Shown here in pieces: positions 44,341-52,696 of a stretch of DNA of 64,000 nt. Origin of the DNA: Ignavibacteria bacterium (GTDB taxonomy: Bacteria; Bacteroidota; Ignavibacteria; Ignavibacteriales; Melioribacteraceae); assembly GCA_012719345.1 (NCBI GenBank), contig JAAYAN010000125.1:1-64000 (forward strand). Direction: 5' to 3'. Position 1 is the stretch's first letter; every line of letters starts with the position of its first letter. The notes below the pieces were generated by a model that was given only the letters and a program-made list of their open reading frames with translations, did not search any database and had not been told where the DNA came from. The position numbers and the translations under genes were made by a program.

Positions 44341-45436
44341 TTTTTTTCTTCTTTTTATTTAACAGAAATGAACAGAGATTATAAACGTCTTCAACCGAAA
44401 CATCATCAATTAAATCGGATTTTCGTATAAAATATTTTGTTTGTCCTACAGGAGCCCAATTATACGGGTTTGTGGGACCGAAAATAGAAATCTGCGGCGT
44501 ACCCGTTGCGCCTGCAACGTGCATTACCCCTGTATCATTTGTAATAAACAAATCACTTTTTTCAATAATAGCGGCTAAAACCGAAATCTCTTTATTTAAA
44601 CAATAAGTTATATCTAAATCCGAATTCGATTTCATATAATATATTTCTTCTTTGTCGCTTTTGCTTCCGGTTATATAAAATTTTGCATCGTAATTATCTT
44701 TAAGTTTTGTTATCAGTTTAGCAAATTTTTGAAGCGCCCATCTGTTTTGAGGTTTTCCTGCACCAATGTGTAAACCTATCAGCAGTTCCTTTTTCCCTTT
44801 ATGAATTTCGGAAATAAAGTCATCAGCTTCGCGCTTATCGTAACCATCAAAATTTATCTCTGTTCTAAAATTTTTAGATGCAAAACCAAAAGGACGTGCG
44901 ATATCCTGAATAAAATCTGATACGTGGGAATCGGGAAATTTTCTCCAATCAAGATCAACTGGCTTATTAAACAAGAACGAATAATCGTTCAATACTCCAT
45001 CAAGCGAATTAGGACCAATTATAAAGTCCGAATTTGATATCCGCGCAATGAAATTACTTGTAAAGGAAATTGATACTGTAGCAGGAACTAAAGTAATATC
45101 ATACTTTTTTCTTATAATCTTAACAAATTTCCAAATATAGATGGGATTTATCAGTTTCTTTTTGTTGTAGTCAATCGTTTCATCAACAAAGCGGTTTTTT
45201 TTAACTGCGTAATTATTTGAAGGGCTTGTAATTAATGTTATTCTGCATCTGGGGTTTTTTTCTTTAAAAGCCCTAAAAAGCGGAACAGTAGCTAACATAT
45301 CGCCGAATTGATTATGCTGCCTTACAATTAAAACATTTTTAGGGTAAGAAGGCACTGCCTTTTCAGTTATCGATAATGCATAATATTTATGAATTATTTT
45401 TTTCAGTATTACCGAAAATATATTTTTTGACCCCAT
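44333..45436 (-). CDS. Glycosyltransferase family 9 (heptosyltransferase-like)
   Basis: The 367-residue GT-B enzyme has NVLIVRQHNQFGDMLATVPLFRAFKE at the start and LIGLHIGAGKPQNRWALQKFAKLI, FITNDTGVMHVAGATGTPQISIFGPTNPYNW in the donor half. GT9 members add heptose or related sugars to the lipopolysaccharide core. It does not sit in a polysaccharide cluster but between a small membrane protein (1-base overlap) and ppx/gppA (8-base overlap). The sugar is unknown. Confidence 0.9.
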   Translation of the reverse strand: MGSKNIFSVILKKIIHKYYALSITEKAVPSYPKNVLIVRQHNQFGDMLATVPLFRAFKEKNPRCRITLITSPSNNYAVKKNRFVDETIDYNKKKLINPIYIWKFVKIIRKKYDITLVPATVSISFTSNFIARISNSDFIIGPNSLDGVLNDYSFLFNKPVDLDWRKFPDSHVSDFIQDIARPFGFASKNFRTEINFDGYDKREADDFISEIHKGKKELLIGLHIGAGKPQNRWALQKFAKLITKLKDNYDAKFYITGSKSDKEEIYYMKSNSDLDITYCLNKEISVLAAIIEKSDLFITNDTGVMHVAGATGTPQISIFGPTNPYNWAPVGQTKYFIRKSDLIDDVSVEDVYNLCSFLLNKKKKKND

Positions 45437-45627
45437 CAGTCTTTCTTTTCTTCGTTTTTTTGTTCAATGTCTTCAAATTCAGCATCAATAATATCTTCCT
45501 TTTTTATCATCTGTTTAGCTGATTTTTTTTTATCATATTCTTTTTTATTTTTTGACGGCACTGCAATTACTTTTATGATACGGAGAATAATATATACAAA
45601 TATTGCAAAAAATATAACTTTTAACAT
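45436..45627 (-). CDS. Small single-pass membrane protein
   Basis: 63 residues: one N-terminal helix (VIFFAIFVYIILRIIKVI) followed by a highly charged tail (KNKKEYDKKKSAKQ, EDIIDAEFEDIEQ). The layout is typical of small Bacteroidota membrane proteins of unknown function. Reality is supported by its place in the operon: 2 bases after the deoxynucleoside kinase gene and with its TGA sharing a base with the GT9 ATG. No function can be assigned. Confidence 0.72.
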   Translation of the reverse strand: MLKVIFFAIFVYIILRIIKVIAVPSKNKKEYDKKKSAKQMIKKEDIIDAEFEDIEQKNEEKKD

Positions 45628-45629
45628 TT

Positions 45630-46274
45630 TTATCCTCTTGTTTCGGGACTGAAATACTCAATGAAACCTCTGTTTTCATTAAATATTTGTCTGCATAATT
45701 CTTCGAAATCGTTCTCGCTGTTAACAAAATCTATTTCCGTCGAATTAACAATTAAAAGCGGAGTTTCGTTAAATTTGAAAAAAAAGTTATTATAGGCTTC
45801 GCTTAATTGCATAAGATAACTTCTTGTAATGTTCCGCTCAATTTTTCGTCCGCGTTTTTTAATATTATAAATAAGCCTGTCGATGCTGGATTGCAGATAA
45901 ACCACAAGATCAGGTTTTCTTAAATCCCTTTGCAAGGTGGGAAAAAGATTTTCGTAAAGCTTTATTTCATCGGGACTTAAATTTAAGTATGCAAATATCT
46001 TATCTTTTGCAAAGATATAATCAGAAACTATAAAATCCGAAAACAAATCTTCCTGATGAAGTTCCTGCTGCTGCTTATATCTGTTTATAAGAAAAAACAT
46101 CTGGGTCTGAAAGGCATAACGTTTTCTGTCGAAGTAAAATTTTTCGAGAAACGGATTTGTTTCAAATTCTTCTTCTATTAATTTCGCATTTAGTTTATCG
46201 GACAGTTTTTTTGCCAGAGAAGATTTCCCCGCCCCAATAACTCCTTCAATTGCAATATATTTAACTTCAGACAA
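45630..46274 (-). CDS. Deoxynucleoside kinase
   Basis: The 214-residue protein has the P-loop GVIGAGKSSLAKKL near the N-terminus, LIEEEFETNPFLEKFYFD, RYAFQTQMFFLINRYKQ, VVSDYIFAKDKIFA and the lid region YNIKKRGRKIERNITRSY. These define deoxyadenosine/deoxyguanosine-type kinases that salvage deoxynucleosides. The start is a TTG at 46274 with a GAGG site 6 bases ahead; the P-loop leaves no room for a later start. It follows folK after 17 bases. Confidence 0.9.
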   Translation of the reverse strand: MSEVKYIAIEGVIGAGKSSLAKKLSDKLNAKLIEEEFETNPFLEKFYFDRKRYAFQTQMFFLINRYKQQQELHQEDLFSDFIVSDYIFAKDKIFAYLNLSPDEIKLYENLFPTLQRDLRKPDLVVYLQSSIDRLIYNIKKRGRKIERNITRSYLMQLSEAYNNFFFKFNETPLLIVNSTEIDFVNSENDFEELCRQIFNENRGFIEYFSPETRG

Positions 46275-46291
46275 TATTTACCTCGGATTAT

Positions 46292-46780
46292 TTATAGTAC
46301 TTTACTGATAATATTTTGTTTAAGTCCTTCTATCCTTATTTCCGAAAGTATAATTTTTAAAACCGGATGAATAAAATCCGGTTCTATTTCGCACGCCGGA
46401 ACAATAACAAAATCTCTTTCACAAAATCCCGGATGCGGAACTGTTAATTTTTCATTACAGAATATCGTGCTACCGAAAAATAATAAATCTAAATCTATTT
46501 CGCGCGGTCCCCATTTAAATGTTTCTTTTCTGCCTATATTTTTTTCAGTTTTTTTTAAATAATCAAATAATTCAAAAAGAGTGATTTCACATAAAAAACT
46601 TATTGCGCAATTATAAAAGTCAGGCTGTTCTTCGTAACCGAAGGCTTTTGTTTCATATATCGCTGATACTTTAATTTCGCTAAATTCTTTTTCACTTTTT
46701 AAAATATCAACAGTATTGGAGATATTTTTAAGCCTTTCTCCGGAATTTGAGCCAACCCCGATAATTGCTTTAGTCTTCAT
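46292..46780 (-). CDS. folK: 2-amino-4-hydroxy-6-hydroxymethyldihydropteridine diphosphokinase
   Basis: At 162 residues it is the standard HPPK length. IGVGSNSGERLKN, SAIYETKAFGYEEQPDFYNCAI, ENIGRKETFKWGPREIDLDLLFFG and VPHPGFCERDFVIVPACEI are the family hallmarks, with the two magnesium-binding Asp in DLDLL. It pyrophosphorylates the pterin after FolB in folate synthesis. It overlaps folB by 11 bases, so the two enzymes are made together. Confidence 0.95.
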   Translation of the reverse strand: MKTKAIIGVGSNSGERLKNISNTVDILKSEKEFSEIKVSAIYETKAFGYEEQPDFYNCAISFLCEITLFELFDYLKKTEKNIGRKETFKWGPREIDLDLLFFGSTIFCNEKLTVPHPGFCERDFVIVPACEIEPDFIHPVLKIILSEIRIEGLKQNIISKVL

Positions 46781-47138
46781 TTGAACGGATTACCTCAGCT
46801 TCAACGCAATCAATAACTCCGCCCACAGGAACAGTATTTTTTCTTACCCGCACGCACACTTTTTGTACCCTATTGTAATTTTTAATTATTTCATCAGCAA
46901 TTTTATACGCTATCGATTCTATAAGATGATATTTCTTTTCGTTTGCAACTTTCATAATAAGCTGATAAACACTGTGATAGTTTACCGTAAGTTTTAAATC
47001 GTCCTTAATTGCAGCTTCCGAAAAATCAGTATAAATATCAACATCAGCTTCAAATATTCCGCCAATATTCTGTTCTTCGGATAACGCTCCGTGATAAGCA
47101 TAAAAAGATGCGTTTTTTATTCGGATTATATTAACCAT
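46770..47138 (-). CDS. folB: Dihydroneopterin aldolase
   Basis: The 122-residue tunnel-fold protein has FYAYHGALSEEQNIGGIFEADVDIYTDF, VNYHSVYQLIMKV, KKYHLIESIAYKIADEII (catalytic Glu region) and VRVRKNTVPVGG (with the active-site Lys). It splits dihydroneopterin to 6-hydroxymethyldihydropterin, the substrate of the overlapping folK product. It lies 2 bases after the EamA gene. Confidence 0.94.
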   Translation of the reverse strand: MVNIIRIKNASFYAYHGALSEEQNIGGIFEADVDIYTDFSEAAIKDDLKLTVNYHSVYQLIMKVANEKKYHLIESIAYKIADEIIKNYNRVQKVCVRVRKNTVPVGGVIDCVEAEVIRSNED

Positions 47139-47140
47139 AA

Positions 47141-48046
47141 CTAAACACTCACATTCTTATAATATTTAAGTATTCCCTTCAAATTTGCAATTAAAATACC
47201 CGCAAGAACAATTGCCGAACCATTAATTTGAACGACAGATAATTTTTCTTTTAGAATAATCCAGCCCAATAAAACAGCAATTATAGGTGTAATAAAAGCG
47301 CTTAACGATAATATTACAACATTAATTCTTTTCAAGAGCCAATAATAAGTTGTAAAAGCCATCACAGTTCCTAAAACTGCAAGGTATAAAATTGAAGAAA
47401 TAGCTGATAAAGTAAATTTATTGCTTAAATAATCTTCAAATAAAACAGAAAATATTATTAATAAAATACCTGCTAAAAAAAGCGGGACAAGGTTCATTGA
47501 TAATGGGTTTAATTTCTTTGCGTTTTTTTTAAGATAAACAGCAATAAATCCCTGCATGGCAGCACTTAAAACAACTGCAGTCATTCCTAACATCATATTA
47601 GAATAACTAAACGATAAATCATCAGAAAATATAATAACCAGTCCGATAAAACCCAAAACTGCTCCTAATATTTGATATAAATCTGTACTTTTTTCTTTAA
47701 TAAAAATGTATGATAAAATAATAACAACAAAAGGATAAATACCGAAAAGTATTGAAGCCAATCCGCTTGGTATAAATTGTTCTGCCCAATAAACAAGTCC
47801 AAAAGGGATTACAAATGAAAAAAGGGCAAGCATAACATATATTTTTAAAGAAAATAAATCTTTTTGCAGATTTATTTTTTTTACTTTCATAATTAGAAAT
47901 ACGATAATTGAAGCAACAACAAATCTTACTCCTGCAGATAAAAACGGTGTCATATTTTCCAGACCAATTCTTATCATCAGCCACGTTGAACCCCAGGCAA
48001 AACAAATTAAAATATATCCCAGAAATATTTTCAAGTTTTCGTTCAT
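47141..48046 (-). CDS. EamA (DMT) family transporter
   Basis: The 301-residue protein has ten predicted helices in two EamA repeats. ICFAWGSTWLMIRIGLE and AGVRFVVASIIVF mark the first; AALQG-like AMQGFIAVYLKK, AFTTYYWLLKRINVVILSLSAFITPIIAVLLGW mark the second. Family members export amino acids, metabolites or drugs; the substrate is not known. It overlaps the end of the pgeF frame by 4 bases (ATGA) and precedes folB by 2. Confidence 0.92.
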   Translation of the reverse strand: MNENLKIFLGYILICFAWGSTWLMIRIGLENMTPFLSAGVRFVVASIIVFLIMKVKKINLQKDLFSLKIYVMLALFSFVIPFGLVYWAEQFIPSGLASILFGIYPFVVIILSYIFIKEKSTDLYQILGAVLGFIGLVIIFSDDLSFSYSNMMLGMTAVVLSAAMQGFIAVYLKKNAKKLNPLSMNLVPLFLAGILLIIFSVLFEDYLSNKFTLSAISSILYLAVLGTVMAFTTYYWLLKRINVVILSLSAFITPIIAVLLGWIILKEKLSVVQINGSAIVLAGILIANLKGILKYYKNVSV

Positions 48047-48780
48047 TCTTCGCTCATCGCTATAATTCCTATTGCCCGTCCGGATTTAATTCCTTCTCTT
48101 CTGTAAGAATGAAGCAAATCTGTTTTTTCATAACTGCATAAAGGACTAATTTCAATATGTTTTTCGGGAATACCGGAAGCAATTAACATATTTTTGTTTT
48201 CTTTTTTTAAGTTAAGGAAATAACACTTATTTTGTATTTCAACCGATTCGGGATTGAATTTTTTCGCTACTTCCTCCCCGACTTCATAATTTTTAACATC
48301 GATACATGGAGCTATATATGCAAAAATATTTTTTTCATCTGAATTGAATTCTTCTTTTAATTTTTTCAAAGTCTTTCCAAGAATCTTTAATTCCGTACTT
48401 CGCCAGCCAGAATGTACGGCAGCAATTACTTCATTTTTTCTGTCATACAAAAATATCGGGACGCAATCGGCAGATGAAACTGCAAGCCCTATTCCTTTCT
48501 TTTTCGTAATAAGAGCATCACTTGCGGGAAAAATATTATTATTTTCAACAATTGAAATGTTATCTCCGTGAACCTGTTTCTGAAATACAACATTTTCCTC
48601 TTTAAGTCCAAGCTTAGTAATAAATTATGACCTGTTTGCTTTTACAATATCAGGATTATCCCCAACTGATAAGGACATATTAAAATAATACGGTTCGCTT
48701 CGGTTAAGTCCGGTTTTTGTGCTGAAACCTAATTTAATTTCCGGAAACTGACTAAATAGACTGCTTTTTATTATTATCAC
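48043..48780 (-). pseudogene. pgeF: pgeF (YfiH/laccase-domain) interrupted by one in-frame TAA
   Basis: Reading the minus strand from a GTG at 48780 gives a 245-codon YfiH-type protein, the expected length, with a single TAA at 48627-48625. Before it: FGLSTKTGLNRSEPYY, MSLSVGDNPDIVKANRS. After it, in the same frame: FITKLGLKEENVVFQKQVHGD, SADCVPIFL, AVHSGWRST, APCID. The zinc ligands (His in KQVHG, Cys in SADC, His in AVHSGW) are all kept. PgeF corrects misplaced amino acids on peptidoglycan precursors. The lack of any other damage points to a recent nonsense change, a sequencing error or read-through. It overlaps the EamA gene by 4 bases. Confidence 0.88.
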
Positions 48781-48864
48781 AAATTGCTATTATTTTTAAC
48801 CCAAATTTACAAAAATTGCCAATCAGACTGATGTTATTTTATTAAAGGTACAGAAAACAAATAT

Positions 48865-50601
48865 CTATTTAATTTCGGAATTACTCCATTTAAGAAAATC
48901 AATTATACCTTCAGTAATCTTGTCAGCTATTTTTTCCTGATAAACCGGATTTAATAATTTCACTTCATCGTAAGGATTGGATAAAAAAGCAGTTTCAATT
49001 AAAACTGCCGGTAATTCTGTTACCGAATTTACTGATAAATTAAAACCTTCGAATATCCCGAAAGAATTAAATCCCAGTTCAATCATCTTTTTATGAATAA
49101 ACTCTGCCAATTGCCTGTTTGAAGAATGATGGTAATAAACAGCTGTCCCGCGTACGCGATGCGGATCAACATTAAGAGCAACAGAATTACAGTGAATGCT
49201 TAACAGTATATCTCCGCCTGTTTCAAATACCTTTTTAATTTTTTCAGGATTTGATAAATTCTCGTCTCCATCTCGCAGCAGAATAACTTTTGCGCCGTGA
49301 TTCACTAAAGACTTTTTTATTTTAGAAACAAGCTCATAATTTACATCTTTTTCCAAAGCCCCGGAAGATCCTAATGCACCTAAGTTGTTTCCACCGTGAC
49401 CTGCATCTAGAATCACAGTGCAGTCATTTATTAATTTAATCCCCTTCCTTTTGTAAATGATTGAGAGAATACTGTCCGAAAATTCAACTGAATACCCCCA
49501 TACCTGCTTTTCATCTAAAGTCAAAAATACTTCTAAAGTTTTTTCTTTTGAATTATAAAAATGTGAAATGTCAGCCTTTTCATCAGATTTATTAATAATC
49601 TCATATCCAGAAAAATCGTACCCAACCAATTTAACAACAATTACTGCCGGATCTATTCTTTGATAAGTAATATAAGGAGTTGGAGTATTAATCTTAATTT
49701 TAATTGTATCAGCATACTCGTATTTATATTTAGGCTCGGAAGATACAAAGGAAAATTCAGGATTTGCAAGGAAATCAGTTACATATTCTTCCGGTATCCA
49801 GCCATTTTCTTTTCCGGAAATACTGAATCTGTAATATTTTCCCTTTTTTCCGGTAACAGTTAACTCTGTTCCTTCCGAAATATAATTCGGTTCTTTAAGT
49901 CCTAATCGGTCTGTTTGCAGTTCATAACTGAAAAGAGGCCTGAAACCTTTTGTTTTTCCTTTAAAGAATATTTTATGACTGGTGATATTCATTTTTACAG
50001 AACTGTTATATCTGGTCTCATTTCCGTATTTATCCGTTAACACTATTTCGTAATTCCCGAAATAATCAGTTTTAAAGTCATTAGCATTAATTTTAATTGA
50101 ATAATATCCCGGTCGTTTTTTTGAATCCGAAAAAGGCAGCTCAATTATTCCCGGAATAATTGCAGAACATCCGGTTGTGCCTGAAAATGATAAAGTCAAA
50201 GATTCTCCTGCTGATATCCATCTGTCTTCTGCCGGTAAAACAGATTCCGGAAATATTTTAACTATATCTCCGTATTCCTTAAGTTTTTTTTCTTCTTTAA
50301 CTAAATAAATATCTTTTTCCGCTTTTAAATATCCGTCATAATAAGCACGTATTGTAAATTTATTAGTCCCTTGTTTTATTTTCAGTAGTGTTGCAAAAGC
50401 TCCGGTCTCGTAAACTCTTAAATTTTCATCATTAACAGTAATTGTATAATCCGGATTAGTATTGCCCGCAATCCGATAATTTTTATAATCAGTAAAAGTT
50501 GTATCTTGATCTGGGAAGACCAAATTAATTACAGGTTTTTGTGCTAGCAGAAATCCAGCATAAATCATCAAAAACCATAATTTATAAATTATTATTTTCA
50601 T
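48865..50601 (-). CDS. N-acetylmuramoyl-L-alanine amidase (Amidase_3) with SH3-like and accessory domains
   Basis: A 578-residue exported protein. A signal peptide ends near LLAQ (residue 21). Beta-rich domains fill 25-380, including an SH3-like segment (EGTELTVTGKKGKYYRF, NGWIPEEYV at 242-274). The zinc amidase domain is 395-575: H402 (LDAGHGG), E417 (LEKDVN), H470 (SIHCN) and catalytic E536 (LIETAFLSN). It cuts the amide between MurNAc and L-alanine, as in daughter-cell separation. No transcription link to pgeF is certain (84-base gap). Confidence 0.93.
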   Translation of the reverse strand: MKIIIYKLWFLMIYAGFLLAQKPVINLVFPDQDTTFTDYKNYRIAGNTNPDYTITVNDENLRVYETGAFATLLKIKQGTNKFTIRAYYDGYLKAEKDIYLVKEEKKLKEYGDIVKIFPESVLPAEDRWISAGESLTLSFSGTTGCSAIIPGIIELPFSDSKKRPGYYSIKINANDFKTDYFGNYEIVLTDKYGNETRYNSSVKMNITSHKIFFKGKTKGFRPLFSYELQTDRLGLKEPNYISEGTELTVTGKKGKYYRFSISGKENGWIPEEYVTDFLANPEFSFVSSEPKYKYEYADTIKIKINTPTPYITYQRIDPAVIVVKLVGYDFSGYEIINKSDEKADISHFYNSKEKTLEVFLTLDEKQVWGYSVEFSDSILSIIYKRKGIKLINDCTVILDAGHGGNNLGALGSSGALEKDVNYELVSKIKKSLVNHGAKVILLRDGDENLSNPEKIKKVFETGGDILLSIHCNSVALNVDPHRVRGTAVYYHHSSNRQLAEFIHKKMIELGFNSFGIFEGFNLSVNSVTELPAVLIETAFLSNPYDEVKLLNPVYQEKIADKITEGIIDFLKWSNSEIK

Positions 50602-50837
50602 TAAATCTAATTTGCTAAAACGATTTATTTACGGGATTTATAAAGGCTAAATTAAAAATAAAATGCTTATAATAAAAGGATTATAAAACCAAGTTTTTTA
50701 TAATTCAAATATTAATGGCTTCATTATCAATATTACATATTTTTTAACGATGTTTACACTCAAACATTACAAAAAGAATTTAATAGGCATTTATGCTAAA
50801 GTAAACGGGAAATAAATTGCTGATCTTATTAGATAAA

Positions 50838-52007
50838 TTAATCTATACTAGCTTCAACTGACAACATTAATTCGGAACTTACCTTTTTACCATTTATTTT
50901 CGCTGGAATAAATTTGGTAATTATTATTGCTGCTTCAATATTTTCATCAATTTTTCGGGAAATATTCTTTGTGATTTTAGAATAATAAACGTTACCCTCT
51001 TCATCAATTTTTATGAATAATTCTAAAATTCCTTTATAATCTTCAGCTCTGTTTTCAGGAGAAATGAATACATTTTCGATAACTGCATCCATTCCGCCTT
51101 CAGGAAAAGGACATTCATTGGCATCGCAACTCAAGTCTTTTATTTCAAGAGAAATACCTTCTTTTTTTTCTGTTTGTTTTTTTACATTATGTTTTTTTTC
51201 TGTAATAACATTATTTCTTTGCACCCCCTGCGAATTGGAAGTAGTTAAATTTTTCTTCGGAGTCAGCAAAAAAGGGATATAAAGTATTACCTGCGTTGAA
51301 ACTACTTCTTCTTTATCCTGCCCGGGGATAAATTTTGTTTTTTTTACTGCATCAATTGCAGCTTCATCACAGCCTAATCCAATTCCTTTAACAACTTGGG
51401 CATCTCTTACATTTCCTTGCTCATCAATTTGCGCCAACACAGATACTGTCCCTTCAAGCCCGTATTTTTTAGCATCTTCTGGATAAATTAATGTTTCTAT
51501 TATCGATTCGATACCACTGACAGGTTCAGGGCAAATATCAATAGGACAGATATATTCTTCTTTACGGCGTGAACTGTTTTTTATCCCCGATATTTCCGTA
51601 AAATACCTGGAAATAGGAGCAGCATAATTTGGATCGAGACTTACAAAATTTGTGCTTATCAATTTCCCTTTTTCATATATTCTTGTTTCTTTAAGTCCGC
51701 CGTTTTCATAGTAATATTTAGATAATCCGTCTAAAATCCCCATATCGGTTTGTATTTCAGACTTTATTATTCCGTTTAAATAATATTCTCTTATCCAACC
51801 GTTTACAATTCCGTTTGAGTATGTTACTTCTTTTCTGAGATTTCCGTTTTCATAAAACCAATAGCAAGTACCGTCAAGTCTGTCGTTTACATAGCTTATT
51901 TCCGAAGATATTTTCCCGTCTGGATAAAACGAACGATTTATGCCTGTCTGGCTGTATATATCGTTTAAGAAAATTAAAACCGAAATCAGTACAAAAAAGC
52001 TCTTCAT
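50838..52007 (-). CDS. Exported protein with MORN-like repeats and two TonB C-terminal-like domains
   Basis: The 389-residue protein has a signal peptide (~1-19, ending NDIYSQ). Five YwqK/MORN-like repeats follow (residues ~23-125; YPDGKISSEISYVNDRLDG, YENGNLRKEVTYSNGIVNG). Then comes a TonB C-terminal domain (~170-255; IDEQGNVRDAQVVKGIG, KKTKFIPGQ), a linker with a KKNVKKQTEKK-like basic stretch, and a second weaker TonB-like domain (~310-385; IDEEGNVYYSKITKN, TKFIPAKINGKKV). There is no membrane helix besides the signal, unlike a true TonB. The function is unknown; it lies 3 bases after the DUF5020 gene. Confidence 0.8.
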   Translation of the reverse strand: MKSFFVLISVLIFLNDIYSQTGINRSFYPDGKISSEISYVNDRLDGTCYWFYENGNLRKEVTYSNGIVNGWIREYYLNGIIKSEIQTDMGILDGLSKYYYENGGLKETRIYEKGKLISTNFVSLDPNYAAPISRYFTEISGIKNSSRRKEEYICPIDICPEPVSGIESIIETLIYPEDAKKYGLEGTVSVLAQIDEQGNVRDAQVVKGIGLGCDEAAIDAVKKTKFIPGQDKEEVVSTQVILYIPFLLTPKKNLTTSNSQGVQRNNVITEKKHNVKKQTEKKEGISLEIKDLSCDANECPFPEGGMDAVIENVFISPENRAEDYKGILELFIKIDEEGNVYYSKITKNISRKIDENIEAAIIITKFIPAKINGKKVSSELMLSVEASID

Positions 52008-52010
52008 TTA

Positions 52011-52673
52011 TTAGAATTCCCATTTTGCTGCTAATGTCGGCATAATTTCAACTTTGTTTGTCGGCAAAAAATTATGAGTAATTTCAACTTCACTGCCAAG
52101 AAAAAGATTTTTTGTTACTTTTACCCATAACTGAGGTTCAGTCATTATTACTAAATCTTTTTTATCTTTTCCTGCCAGCTTAGCGCTCCATAAATCTGCA
52201 AATCCGGTAAAAATAATTTTCCCATCCCAAAATTCGTTAAACCAAACAATAGTAATCTGAAAGTCGCTTCCAGTTGATAAATAGTCCTTTCGGTAAAGCA
52301 AATCAGTATTTAATGTTGTTATTCCCAAATCTATAGGATAACTTAATCCGGCAAGCCAAACATGCCCGAGAGGATATCCTGCGGCATTTCCATCGTTATA
52401 TTGTAAAGTTGCAGAAAGATTTTCTACCCAAGGCAGATTTATGTAGCGTGCAATTTCAAAATACGCCAGAGACATACTTTTATTTCCGCCGTTATTAAAA
52501 TCGAAATCGGTAAAGAAAAATGTTGATCCGTAATCATCGGCTTTCAGCATTTCAAAAGTAGAAGTAAAATATTTTCTATCCTTTCCTAAATCGTAATGAA
52601 TTTGAATATTTTGCGATAATAACGGAGTGATTAAAAATATCATTAACAGAGTAACTTTCATTATCTTTATCAT
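52011..52673 (-). CDS. DUF5020-like outer-membrane beta-barrel protein
   Basis: A 220-residue exported protein: signal peptide ending ITPLLSQN, then alternating beta strands (IQIHYDLGKDRKYFTSTFEMLK, STFFFTDFDFN, VWLAGLSYPIDLG) and a C-terminal aromatic end (AAKWEF), typical of an outer-membrane barrel. The pattern matches the DUF5020 family related to Tsx-type nucleoside channels. Substrate unknown. A second ATG at 52661 is also possible as the start. It sits 23 bases after the histidine kinase gene. Confidence 0.78.
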   Translation of the reverse strand: MIKIMKVTLLMIFLITPLLSQNIQIHYDLGKDRKYFTSTFEMLKADDYGSTFFFTDFDFNNGGNKSMSLAYFEIARYINLPWVENLSATLQYNDGNAAGYPLGHVWLAGLSYPIDLGITTLNTDLLYRKDYLSTGSDFQITIVWFNEFWDGKIIFTGFADLWSAKLAGKDKKDLVIMTEPQLWVKVTKNLFLGSEVEITHNFLPTNKVEIMPTLAAKWEF

Positions 52674-52696
52674 TTTTGCCTTATATTTTTAGAATT

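Noticed and set aside
48043-48780. Frameshift as the cause of the broken pgeF
   Set aside because: Both halves read in the same frame (offset 177 bases from stop to downstream codon, a multiple of three); only one nonsense codon is present.
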